Origin: Bacteroidota bacterium
GTDB taxonomy: Bacteria > Bacteroidota > Bacteroidia > NS11-12g > UBA955
DNA: 11,856 nt
Direction: 5' to 3'
Assembly (NCBI GenBank): GCA_018969565.1
Contig: JAGWYC010000037.1
Span: forward strand, 1 to 11,856
Part shown: positions 1 through 7,333 of the stretch, in pieces
Layout of the letters: each line of letters starts with the position of its first letter
Numbering within the stretch: the first letter of the stretch is position 1
Position numbers and translations under genes: made by a program
The notes under the pieces: model-generated
What the model saw: only the letters and a program-made list of their open reading frames with translations
What the model was told of the DNA's origin: nothing
Databases searched by the model: none

Positions 1-369
1 ATTCAACTGCGCTGGATTGCGCTGTTTCGTGTATTTACCGACCTGGCAGGCCTGGGCGATGGCATGAACGACGGAGGCCAACTGGCTCACCTTGGTGGCG
101 CGGCCTTCGGTCTGCTCTATGCACTAAACCTGAAAGGCGCCTTGCCTTCGTGGATGCAAATTTCTTTCCCCAAGAAAACAAAAAAGCCTAAGCGCAGTCA
201 TAAAGTCTGGATCAACAGCCCTGATACTACAGGAGGAAAGCGAAAAACAGGCACATCCAAACCCAATCAGGCAGAAATTGACGCTATTCTGGACAAAATC
301 AACCAAAGCGGCTACCAAAGCCTGAGTGAAGAAGAAAAACAAACCCTGTTCAGGGCAAGCAGCGATTGA
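1..369 (+). CDS. Rhomboid family intramembrane serine protease, C-terminal part (5' end outside window)
   Basis: The frame is open from base 1 and ends at TGA 367-369, giving the last 122 residues. The segment GGQLAHLGGAAFGLLYA (around residues 25-41) matches the last conserved rhomboid helix: the catalytic His lies in AHLGG, followed by the small-residue G-x3-G packing motif. The Ser nucleophile (GxSG) would be upstream and cannot be seen. After the helix comes a Lys-rich cytoplasmic stretch and then an acidic C-terminal tail (QAEIDAILDKINQSGYQSLS and following residues), a tail type common on Bacteroidota rhomboids. The family cleaves transmembrane substrates inside the inner membrane. The next gene starts one base after this stop, so the two are probably cotranscribed. 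The family call is secure; the substrate is unknown. Confidence 0.88.
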   Translation: MQLRWIALFRVFTDLAGLGDGMNDGGQLAHLGGAAFGLLYALNLKGALPSWMQISFPKKTKKPKRSHKVWINSPDTTGGKRKTGTSKPNQAEIDAILDKINQSGYQSLSEEEKQTLFRASSD

Positions 370-370
370 T

Positions 371-1468
371 ATGGGAACGTCGTGGCTGATGCGGGTGCTG
401 AATGTACTGGCCCTCCCTTTTTTCGGAGCGGTGAGCGTAGGGCTGCTTCTATCCTGTGCAGCTCCCTATGTGGACCCCAGGTCCACCACCCTATTCGCCT
501 TCGCGGGCTTGGCCTACCCTTTTTTCCTGCTGATCAACCTGTTCTTCCTGATTTACTGGACCATGCAATTGCGCAAACGCGCAATTATCACGCTGCTGGT
601 GATGCTGCCCGCCCTGAATTTCGCCGGTGCCTACCTGCAATTCGGGGCTAAACATCTGCCCTCCGACAAGGACGGAATCCGTATGGCTTCCCTGAATACA
701 CAGCTCTTCGGCCACCACCAAGGCATCAATACCGCCGAACAGGTGGCCGATGCTATGGCTAAAGAACAACTTACCCTGGTATGTATGCAGGAATTTCTGA
801 ACAAAGGACAGGGCGACAGCAGTACGGTGAAATTCTTCCAAAAAAGACTGCACCTGCCCTATGTCTATTTCGAAAAACTCAACGACGGCCGTAAATACGG
901 ACAATATGGGATGTTGATTCTCAGTCGCTATAAACAGATCAGGCGGGGCATCATCAACTTCGCCTACAATACCGGCAATATGTGTATCTGGGCCGATATG
1001 CTCTACGGAAGAGATACCGTGCGCGTGTACAACTTACACCTGCAATCTATCCGCTTTGGCCGTTCTGATTACCGCTTCATCAAACAGGGCGCTGAAGACA
1101 ACGAAAAAAGATTCGAAGGCAGCCGCAACATCCTGCGCCGTATGCACCGTGCCTGGAAGATGCGCGCCGAACAGGTGGATTCTGTGCGTGCACACATCGA
1201 TGTCTGTCCTTACCCGCTCATCCTCACCGGCGACTTCAACGATGTGCCCATGAGCCATGCCTACCACCGCCTGTCGCAAGGCCTGCAAGACGCCTTCCGG
1301 GAAAGCGGCTCAGGGCTGAACCGCACCTATCAGGGACCTTTCCCCAGCTTCCGTATAGATTACCTGCTGCACAGCCCTTACTTTCAATCATTTGACTATC
1401 ATACGGATGCGGAGGTGCCCAGCGACCATAAAATGATTCTCGGCACCCTGGTATCGGGTAAAATCTGA
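371..1468 (+). CDS. Membrane-anchored endonuclease/exonuclease/phosphatase (EEP) family protein
   Basis: This 365-aa protein has three predicted N-terminal membrane segments (about residues 8-30, 40-63 and 70-90) followed by an EEP fold. The metal-dependent phosphodiesterase residues are all visible: Asn109 in SLNTQ, Glu141 in MQEF, His223 in NLHLQ, Asp288 and Asn290 in TGDFND, Asp330 in RIDYLL, and Asp352-His353 in SDH. The fold cleaves phosphodiester bonds in nucleic acids, inositol phosphates or sphingolipids; the substrate here cannot be told. The catalytic domain probably faces the periplasm, which is inferred from three helices and is not certain. I chose ATG 371, one base after the rhomboid stop. 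An in-frame GTG at 326 would add 15 polar residues ahead of the first helix and overlap the rhomboid gene, so it is less likely. A rhomboid followed by such a protein is a familiar Bacteroidota order. Confidence 0.85.
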   Translation: MGTSWLMRVLNVLALPFFGAVSVGLLLSCAAPYVDPRSTTLFAFAGLAYPFFLLINLFFLIYWTMQLRKRAIITLLVMLPALNFAGAYLQFGAKHLPSDKDGIRMASLNTQLFGHHQGINTAEQVADAMAKEQLTLVCMQEFLNKGQGDSSTVKFFQKRLHLPYVYFEKLNDGRKYGQYGMLILSRYKQIRRGIINFAYNTGNMCIWADMLYGRDTVRVYNLHLQSIRFGRSDYRFIKQGAEDNEKRFEGSRNILRRMHRAWKMRAEQVDSVRAHIDVCPYPLILTGDFNDVPMSHAYHRLSQGLQDAFRESGSGLNRTYQGPFPSFRIDYLLHSPYFQSFDYHTDAEVPSDHKMILGTLVSGKI

Positions 1469-1500
1469 CCTGAGTCATAACCCCGGCCTCCCTCCGCCCG

Positions 1501-1508
1501 TAATTTTG
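1501..1508 (+). promoter_or_regulatory. Bacteroidota -7 promoter element for trhO
   Basis: TAATTTTG matches the Bacteroidota housekeeping -7 consensus TAnnTTTG exactly. It ends six bases before the ATG at 1515, so transcription would start close to or at the initiation codon, giving a very short or leaderless mRNA. No clear -33 TTG lies at the usual distance upstream. Confidence 0.55.
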
Positions 1509-1514
1509 CAAGCC

Positions 1515-2546
1515 ATGACGGTACTGCACAACCGCATCAACAAGAAAGAACTCAAGGCCAGAATCATGGCCGACCCTACACCGCGCACCACCATTTCCTT
1601 CTATCGTTACTTTCCCATTGAAGACCCGCAGGAATTTCGTGACCGTCGTTACCGCGAATGGGCGGCGCTGGGTGTGTTCGGTCGTGTGTATGTAGCGCAG
1701 GAAGGCATCAACGCGCAAATCAGCGTGCCCACGGAAAACGTGGACCGCTTCCGCGAAGCGCTGTATCAACTTCCCGGACTGGCCGATACCCGCCTGAATT
1801 ACGCGGTGGACGACAATGGAAAGTCGTTCTATAAGCTAGACCTGAAAGTGCGCCGGAAAATCGTGGCCGACGGCATTGACGACCCGGCCTTCAACCCCGC
1901 CGACACAGGCACGCACCTCAAAGCAGAAGACTGGAATCGTCTTTCAGAAGAGAAAGATGTGGTCATCGTGGATATGCGCAATCAGTACGAGAGTGAGGTT
2001 GGCCATTTCGAAGGCGCCATCCTGCCCGACTCTGATACCTTCCGCGAAGAACTCGACAAGGTGATCCAGCTGATTGGCGATGAGAAGGACAAGAAGGTGA
2101 TGATGTACTGCACCGGGGGCATCCGCTGTGAAAAGGCCAGCGCCTGGATGAAGTACAACGGGTTTCCGAATGTGTTTCAGCTGGAAGGCGGCATCATACA
2201 GTATGCCCGGCGGATTAAAGAACTGGGACTGCCCAGCAAGTTCCACGGTAAGAATTTCGTGTTTGATCAGCGCCTGGGCGAGCGCATCACGCCGGAGGTG
2301 ATTGCCAAATGCCATCAATGCGGCAAGCCGGCCGATACCCATGTAAACTGCGCCAACGACGCCTGCCACCTGTTGTTTATCCAGTGTGAAGACTGCAGCA
2401 AGACCATGGAAGGATGTTGTTCAGAAGACTGCCGCGCAGTGATACACCTTCCGGAAGAGGAACAGCGCGCATTGCGGAAAAGTATGCGCAAACACAGCGG
2501 CACGGCCCATTACCGAGGGCTGAGGATGATGAAGGAACAAAAATGA
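1515..2546 (+). CDS. trhO: tRNA uridine(34) hydroxylase TrhO (rhodanese family, YceA type)
   Basis: This 343-aa protein resembles E. coli TrhO/YceA throughout. TrhO catalyses oxygen-dependent 5-hydroxylation of wobble uridine 34 in certain tRNAs, the first step toward ho5U derivatives such as cmo5U, in the cytoplasm. Visible parts are the start TVLHNRI, an N-terminal domain with ALGVFGRVYVAQEGINAQIS (51-70), a rhodanese domain (about 135-235) with DMRNQYESEVGHF (153-165), the active-site loop MMYCTGGIRCEKASAW with catalytic Cys199, and a Cys-rich tail (C266, C269, C279, C284, C291, C294, C301, C302, C306) that probably binds metal. ATG 1515 is chosen because E. coli TrhO begins MPVLHNR; an in-frame TTG at 1506 lies inside the likely promoter. 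The gene converges on fecR, with 19 bases between them. Confidence 0.95.
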   Translation: MTVLHNRINKKELKARIMADPTPRTTISFYRYFPIEDPQEFRDRRYREWAALGVFGRVYVAQEGINAQISVPTENVDRFREALYQLPGLADTRLNYAVDDNGKSFYKLDLKVRRKIVADGIDDPAFNPADTGTHLKAEDWNRLSEEKDVVIVDMRNQYESEVGHFEGAILPDSDTFREELDKVIQLIGDEKDKKVMMYCTGGIRCEKASAWMKYNGFPNVFQLEGGIIQYARRIKELGLPSKFHGKNFVFDQRLGERITPEVIAKCHQCGKPADTHVNCANDACHLLFIQCEDCSKTMEGCCSEDCRAVIHLPEEEQRALRKSMRKHSGTAHYRGLRMMKEQK

Positions 2547-2565
2547 AAACGGCCTTCTCCCGGGT

Positions 2566-3480
2566 TTAATCTGCTGCTTCCGCCTTCAGCGAAACTCCAA
2601 GGGCCGCGTTGATGAGCTTCAGGGCATCATGTACAGGCATGGGCTCCAGACGGCCTGTATAGCGTTTTTCTACCCAGTCAGGCTGCATGGAAATGCGCAC
2701 ATTATAATGCTGTTCCAATCGGGAAACAACTTCAGACAAAGCTTCGCTGCGGAATACCAGCACGCCCTGCTTCCAGGCCCAGGAAAGACTGTCTCCGGGA
2801 AGGGCGCTCAACTGTCCGGTGCTCAGATCCAGCGCAGCTGCCTGACCCTTGTTCAGTTCGGTAAATTCACTGCCCGCCTCCACACGCACCCGACCGCGGG
2901 CCACGTCCACACGCACCAGCGATTTCCCCTCTCTAACATTAAACGCAGTTCCCAGCACGCTGATCTGCGCCTTGCCTGCCTTCACCACAAAAGGCAGGGA
3001 AGATTTCTGCACATTAAAATAGGCTTCACCATGTAATTCAATACGGCGCTGTTCTTTATTAAAACCGGGTTCTACCCAAATAGACGAACCTGAGTTCAGG
3101 GTGACTGCGCTGCCGTCGGGCAAGGGTACCTGTCTTTGTTCTCCGTAAGCGGCATTATAATAAAGCGCGGTTTCCATACCCTTCTTCGGGGCACGGTACC
3201 AAAACGTGAAATACGCTGCCGCCAGCAATGCCACAGAAGCGGCTATGGAAAGGCTTATAGTCAGGAAGCGCTGATTGCCTTCCCAACGTTGCTTGTTCCC
3301 GTTCAGTCGGGCCTCCAATGCTTCCCAGTTGGCACTTTGGCTTTCCGGATAGCGGTACTGGCTCGCCAGATTCCATGCCTTGCGCAGGCGCTCCTGTTCC
3401 TCGCCGGAATCCTCCGGCAACAACTCCTGTTCCTCCCCTGCCAGATGCGCAGTGATACGCCTTAGCTGCTCTTCGTTCAT
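2566..3480 (-). CDS. FecR-like anti-sigma factor (orphan)
   Basis: This 304-aa protein has the Bacteroidota FecR layout. An N-terminal cytoplasmic anti-sigma region (1-70) is followed by one membrane helix (about 72-92), a FecR domain (about 112-205) with LPDGSAVTLNSGS, LHGEAYFNV and VLGTAFNVR, and a C-terminal DUF4974/STN-like domain (about 235-300) with WKQGVLVFRSEALSEVVSRL. Such proteins bind an ECF sigma factor on the inside and take a signal from a TonB-dependent transducer on the periplasmic side. Neither partner gene is adjacent: upstream in the same direction are a 59-aa ORF and the DUF4175 gene, and downstream is convergent trhO. ATG 3480 is preferred over the GTG directly before it. 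The family is clear; its sigma partner must lie elsewhere if it exists. Confidence 0.88.
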   Translation of the reverse strand: MNEEQLRRITAHLAGEEQELLPEDSGEEQERLRKAWNLASQYRYPESQSANWEALEARLNGNKQRWEGNQRFLTISLSIAASVALLAAAYFTFWYRAPKKGMETALYYNAAYGEQRQVPLPDGSAVTLNSGSSIWVEPGFNKEQRRIELHGEAYFNVQKSSLPFVVKAGKAQISVLGTAFNVREGKSLVRVDVARGRVRVEAGSEFTELNKGQAAALDLSTGQLSALPGDSLSWAWKQGVLVFRSEALSEVVSRLEQHYNVRISMQPDWVEKRYTGRLEPMPVHDALKLINAALGVSLKAEAAD

Positions 3481-3490
3481 CACTTTCTGC

Positions 3491-3670
3491 TTACAGCGTC
3501 TTTACTTCCTGCCTGGCCAATACCTGAAGATAATGCTGCCTGATGGCCTGGTAGGTGGCCGCGTGGTGCGGGTTGTTCTTGAGCCATTCGCGGATAAACC
3601 GTTCTTCCTCGGCGGTGCTCCATCCGGCCAGGTGCTTGGTGATGATGTTGGACTGAAGATGCTCTTTCAT
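3491..3670 (-). CDS. Small protein resembling the N-terminal anti-sigma domain of FecR proteins
   Basis: This 59-aa ORF runs from ATG 3670 to TAA 3491-3493 and stops 10 bases before the FecR-like ATG. Residues 9-42 read IITKHLAGWSTAEEERFI, then REWLKNNPHHAATYQAI. This is the pattern of FecR N-terminal domains: a short helix with HLAG, a run of acidic residues, then WL and an NPxHxAxY element. The neighbouring FecR carries ITAHLAG at almost the same residue positions (9-15 there, 10-16 here), which suggests a duplicated or split-off domain. It has no membrane segment, so the product would be soluble and cytoplasmic. A soluble one-domain anti-sigma or antagonist role is inference. The ORF is short and may not be expressed. 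Its frame is the same as the DUF4175 gene, separated from it by a single TGA. Confidence 0.5.
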   Translation of the reverse strand: MKEHLQSNIITKHLAGWSTAEEERFIREWLKNNPHHAATYQAIRQHYLQVLARQEVKTL

Positions 3671-3724
3671 GGTGGCTTCCGCATATCCATACAGGATTTT
3701 CGGACTTATCCCCCAAAAAAATCT

Positions 3725-6700
3725 TCAGCGCAGCTGACGGTAGTAGGCGTCCAGCATTTGCCGGTACCATTCGGAAAGCTCGGGTGGCAAACGGCGCAGC
3801 GCTTCCTGTTCGCGACGCTTTTGTTCCATCCACGCCTGCAGGTCCGGCGGTGGTGTGGCAGGCAACGCCGGCGGACGCTTGGCTTCTCTTTGCTCGTCTT
3901 GCTCCTGTTCGCGTTCCGCCTTTTCGTGCTCCAGCAGTCGGGTTTCTATTTCGCGGTGTCGGTTCATTACCGCAGGGTCCAGTTGCTTGTTCAGCAGACG
4001 GCGCTCCTGCTCCTTCATCAGTTCTTCTGTTTGCCGGATTTCCCGGGCCTGCTCGCCCTTGCCTTGTTCTTCCAGCGCGCGGCGTGCCTTTTCCAGTTCC
4101 CGACGCATGGCCTCCTGCTGTGCCGCCATCCGCGCAAACTGCTCGCTGAGCTGCTGCTTCTGTCCTTGTTGTCCGGGCTTGCCCTGCTGCTGCATCTGCT
4201 GCAACATTTTACCCAGTTGCTGCTGCATCTGGTTGAGCTGTGGTTTAGGCTTCCCGCCCTTACCTCCCTGCTTGGGGTTATTGCAGGATTTGCTGCTCTT
4301 GGCCTGCTGCTGCATCTGCTGTTGCATCTTCTGCATGGACTCGCTGAGCATCACCGCCAGGTTGTTCATGCCCGTCATGGCGTACTGCTGTCGGGTGCTG
4401 ATGAAGTTCATGTCGCGGGTGCGAACGCGTGCCAGCGCCTGCTCCAGGTTGCTGTTGATGCGGTTTACTTCCTTGTTGATGAAGCTCTGCACGGCAATCT
4501 GTCGCTTAGACAGAGCGAACAGGGAGTCGGCAATCATGTTCGCTTCTTCCTGAATGCGTTTTTGTTCCTGGGCCAGCGCCACGTAGCGGGGCGAGTATTC
4601 ACGCTGCTCCTTCATGTCCTGCATCACCTGCTCCTGCTTGAACGAAAGGGCGATGAGGTTCTCCAGCAACTGCCGTAGGGTCTGATAATCTTCTTCGTTG
4701 CGCTGCGCGCGGGAAGCCGCCAGCGACTGACGCATCTTGTCGGCAGCCTCCTTCAGCTTATCGGCAGCACTGCGCTGCTTCGAGGCCGCCTGCTGTCCCT
4801 TGCCGCTCTTCATCTGATCGGAAGCCTGCTGCATCTGCTCACCCGCCTGTTGCTGTTCCGAGCCGGCCTGATCCAGGTCCATGGGCTGCTCCAGTTCCTC
4901 ATTATCGCGGCGCAGTTGTTCCTGTTCCTGTTGTATCTGTTCCAACTGATTCTTCAGTTGATCCTGCTGCTGCTTTAAGGACTCATCCGGCTTGGGCTGG
5001 GCGGCGGTTTTTTCGGAAAGTTCTTTCTGCTTTTGCGCCAGCTCATCCAGACGTCCGGCAAGGTCTTCCGCCTTCTTCTCTACCTGAAGCTGCTTGAACT
5101 GCTCACGGGCTGCCTCCAGTTGCTTTTGAAGGTCCTGACGGTTTAGTTGCATCTGCTGCATCTGCTTCTGAAGCTCGTCCTTGTCCATCTGCTTCAGTTG
5201 CTCTTTGAGCTTTTCGAGCAATTCCTTGAGTTCAGGATTGGCCAGCTCCTCGAACAGTTTGCGCACTTCCTGTTCCCGCTGCAGCAGCTCTTCGCTCAGG
5301 CGATTGGTTTCCTGCTGCTGACGGCTGAGCTGCTCCTGCTGCTTGCGGATTTCCATAATCTGGTCCTGCATGCGCAATTGCTCTTCGATATGCTTCCGGG
5401 CGCGCTCCTGGTCTTCCCAGTTCATCTGACGCTGCTCGGCCATGCGCCGGCGCAGTTCTTCTTCATTCTTCTGCTGCTTACGCATCTGCTGCATGGCTGC
5501 CTGCATGTTTTTATCCAGACGGTTTTCCCCTTCCTGTACTTCTTTACGCAGCTCGTCCAGGCCGGCCTTGCGCAGGGTTTCCGGACTGCTGCGGGTGGCC
5601 TTGCTGCCGTGTACACCATCATTGTCCCACACCTCGAAGAAGTATTCCACCTCGTCGCCGGGTTCCATGCCAAGGGAACTCAGGTTTACCCCATGCACAA
5701 AAGCCACATCACGGCCCTGGGGTACGTTGACGGGAATGCTCTGCGTGGGCAGGTTCATCTTCCCGGCCATGCCTGCGCGGGTAAAACGGTAGTGGAACAG
5801 GATGCGGGACACGCCGTAATCATCCGAAGCACTGCCCCGGAACCAGATCTGGTTTTGCAGACCGCTGTCGCCATTGCGCTCCGGCCTGATTTGCGGATAG
5901 GCGTCGGGGATGACACGCAGCAGCACCTTCACCGAGTCGCGGCTGCCGGCAATGCTGTTGGAGGGGATGAATACCGCCTCCCCGGATTTCAGCGCCCGTT
6001 TTTTCAGGCTGAACCAGCCGCGGGCATCTTTGGAAGCCAATTGCTGTGCGCCTTCCGGCAGTTGCACCTGAACGGCATCGGTATAGGCCGTTTTCAGTGT
6101 CCAGTTGATCCAGGTGCCTTCCGGAACCTGCAACTCGGCGAAGCCCTCACGGGTTTCGTTCTTCAGTCCCACGTAGGACGGATATTCCAGCGCGGCGCTC
6201 AGCCCGTTCAGGGAAGCCACCTGTATGGTTTCAATGCGGTAGGGGTCAGAGAAGAAGCCTGCGGCTCCCAGGTTGAATTCCAGCGGGGCACGCAGTTCTT
6301 CAAAGCGATATACGAAGCGTCCGTCATTGCGGCGCGTCATGTTGATTTCACGGCCATCCAACAGCAGCGACAGCTCATCGGGCAGGGTTTTGCCTTCCAG
6401 GCCGGCTACCAGTTCAAGCGAGGCACCCGCCTGTACACGCAGGTTCTTGTTGTAGAGCACAAAGCGGAAAGGCGCTTCCTGCTTGAACTGACGGCGGTAT
6501 TCAATCAGGCGGCGCGTTCCTTCAGTGAACACACTGCTTTGGAACAACAGGATGATGGCGATGAGCGCAGCGGGAACCGCGGCATAGCGCGCGAGTTTCC
6601 GGTTTTCGCGGAAGTTAATGGCGGCGGTAAAACGCACCGGTCTGAGGGCTTCTGTTTTCTGACGGATGCTTGCCTCCAACAGCGGTTCTGTGGCACCGCC

Positions 6701-7060
6701 CTGCTGCATTTGCTGCAGTTGCAGGGTGTTCAGCAGCTTGTCGCTCACCTCCGGGAAATGCCGTCCTACAATGAGTGCGGCTTCTTCATAGGAAATCACC
6801 TTGCCGATGCGGTACAGTTTCAGCAGCGGCGTGATGATGTAGCGCAGCAGCACATAGCCCGACATGCCTACGAAGCCGAAAAACAGCACTGCGCGGATGG
6901 CGGTGGGAAAACGCCCGAAGAATTCGCTCAGGCTGAGCAGGATAAAAGCGCTGCCCAGCAGAGCCAGAGAGAACAGCGCCCCGCGCAGCAGTTGATTCCG
7001 GTAATATTTCCGGATAAAGGCATCCAGCCTTTGAATCAGGAAATCCTGCCTTGCTTCCAC
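3725..7060 (-). CDS. DUF4175 family membrane protein, long coiled-coil form
   Basis: This 1111-aa protein has no known biochemical role. Two membrane helices lie near 27-44 and 55-76 and a third near 157-173. Residues about 200-490 look like an extracytoplasmic beta-rich region ending in GDEVEYFFEVWDNDGV. From about 500 to 780 there is a nearly continuous Gln/Glu/Lys/Arg coiled coil. A conserved-looking block around 870-915 (RTRDMNFISTRQQYAMTGMN then NLAVMLSES) is followed by low-complexity Gln-rich stretches (about 910-960). The length and this block fit Bacteroidota DUF4175 proteins. The start is GTG 7060: no other start lies before the first helix, and a TAATTTTG promoter element sits five bases upstream. 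Likely first gene of a unit with the 59-aa ORF and fecR. The coiled coil suggests an envelope scaffolding role, but that is inference. Confidence 0.85.
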   Translation of the reverse strand: MEARQDFLIQRLDAFIRKYYRNQLLRGALFSLALLGSAFILLSLSEFFGRFPTAIRAVLFFGFVGMSGYVLLRYIITPLLKLYRIGKVISYEEAALIVGRHFPEVSDKLLNTLQLQQMQQGGATEPLLEASIRQKTEALRPVRFTAAINFRENRKLARYAAVPAALIAIILLFQSSVFTEGTRRLIEYRRQFKQEAPFRFVLYNKNLRVQAGASLELVAGLEGKTLPDELSLLLDGREINMTRRNDGRFVYRFEELRAPLEFNLGAAGFFSDPYRIETIQVASLNGLSAALEYPSYVGLKNETREGFAELQVPEGTWINWTLKTAYTDAVQVQLPEGAQQLASKDARGWFSLKKRALKSGEAVFIPSNSIAGSRDSVKVLLRVIPDAYPQIRPERNGDSGLQNQIWFRGSASDDYGVSRILFHYRFTRAGMAGKMNLPTQSIPVNVPQGRDVAFVHGVNLSSLGMEPGDEVEYFFEVWDNDGVHGSKATRSSPETLRKAGLDELRKEVQEGENRLDKNMQAAMQQMRKQQKNEEELRRRMAEQRQMNWEDQERARKHIEEQLRMQDQIMEIRKQQEQLSRQQQETNRLSEELLQREQEVRKLFEELANPELKELLEKLKEQLKQMDKDELQKQMQQMQLNRQDLQKQLEAAREQFKQLQVEKKAEDLAGRLDELAQKQKELSEKTAAQPKPDESLKQQQDQLKNQLEQIQQEQEQLRRDNEELEQPMDLDQAGSEQQQAGEQMQQASDQMKSGKGQQAASKQRSAADKLKEAADKMRQSLAASRAQRNEEDYQTLRQLLENLIALSFKQEQVMQDMKEQREYSPRYVALAQEQKRIQEEANMIADSLFALSKRQIAVQSFINKEVNRINSNLEQALARVRTRDMNFISTRQQYAMTGMNNLAVMLSESMQKMQQQMQQQAKSSKSCNNPKQGGKGGKPKPQLNQMQQQLGKMLQQMQQQGKPGQQGQKQQLSEQFARMAAQQEAMRRELEKARRALEEQGKGEQAREIRQTEELMKEQERRLLNKQLDPAVMNRHREIETRLLEHEKAEREQEQDEQREAKRPPALPATPPPDLQAWMEQKRREQEALRRLPPELSEWYRQMLDAYYRQLR

Positions 7061-7065
7061 ACGAA

Positions 7066-7073
7066 CAAAATTA
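7066..7073 (-). promoter_or_regulatory. Bacteroidota -7 promoter element for the DUF4175 gene
   Basis: Read on the minus strand this is TAATTTTG, identical to the element before trhO and an exact TAnnTTTG match. It ends five bases before the GTG at 7060, implying a leaderless or nearly leaderless transcript. I see no convincing -33 TTG at 19-21 bases upstream. Confidence 0.5.
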
Positions 7074-7153
7074 CGAAAAGGGCGTGCACTGTTGGATGAA
7101 AAGAAAAAGGATACCGAGCAACCCTAAAAAGCGGTAGCCGATCGAAGGCCGGC

Positions 7154-7173
7154 CACCGAGCGGAGTCGAGGTG
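7154..7173. repeat. Imperfect palindrome, GAGC...GTCGA core with complementary arms
   Basis: CACCGAGCGGAGTCGAGGTG has 4-bp complementary ends (CACC/GGTG) around a GAGCGGAGTCGA core. When folded, the core places tandem G-A mismatches next to the stem and then a G-C pair. The same core with different arms occurs at 10415-10433. Just upstream, GCCGATCGAAGG (7138-7149) resembles the right half of that second copy. This type of sequence is scattered through intergenic DNA in many Bacteroidota. Confidence 0.55.
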
Positions 7174-7310
7174 CCCTGCATGCATCATTCCGATATATCA
7201 TCCCTCCCGAGCGCAGAATAAAAATCTAAACATCGGGCAATCCGGTCTGGAGCTGTGCAATGCTGCGCCCTACAGGTGGACAAGCACACGCTGATTCCAA
7301 ATAAATCTAG

Positions 7311-7318
7311 TATATTCG
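7311..7318 (+). promoter_or_regulatory. Possible -7 element for the toxin-antitoxin pair
   Basis: TATATTCG differs from TAnnTTTG by one base and lies 15 bases before the antitoxin ATG at 7334, similar to the spacing of the element before the lipoprotein gene. No clear -33 element is seen. The AT-rich surroundings make a chance match quite possible. Confidence 0.3.
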
Positions 7319-7333
7319 TAATAGGTACAGCTT

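Noticed and set aside
326..370. GTG 326 as start of the EEP gene
   Set aside because: It would overlap the rhomboid gene and add 15 polar residues before the first helix. ATG 371 follows the rhomboid stop by one base.
1236..1769. A 177-codon minus-strand open frame over the EEP and trhO genes
   Set aside because: It crosses two well-supported plus-strand genes and the trhO promoter, and shows no recognisable domain.
2547..2565. Bidirectional terminator between trhO and fecR
   Set aside because: The 19-base gap has only the CCCGGG palindrome, without a stable stem or T-runs.
3480..3833. A 117-codon minus-strand frame overlapping the DUF4175 end and the mini-FecR ORF
   Set aside because: It is out of frame with both, rich in Pro, Arg, Ala and His, and lacks the FecR-like pattern seen in the 59-aa frame.
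3380..4678. A 432-codon plus-strand open frame across fecR, the small ORF and the 3' part of the DUF4175 gene
   Set aside because: It has a low-complexity Leu-rich product, spans three minus-strand genes and shows no domain; it is an antisense shadow of Gln-rich codons.
5147..7099. A 650-codon plus-strand open frame opposite the DUF4175 gene
   Set aside because: Its Leu/Gln/His-rich product mirrors the CAG/CTG-rich antisense strand. The minus-strand frame has membrane helices, a family match and a promoter.
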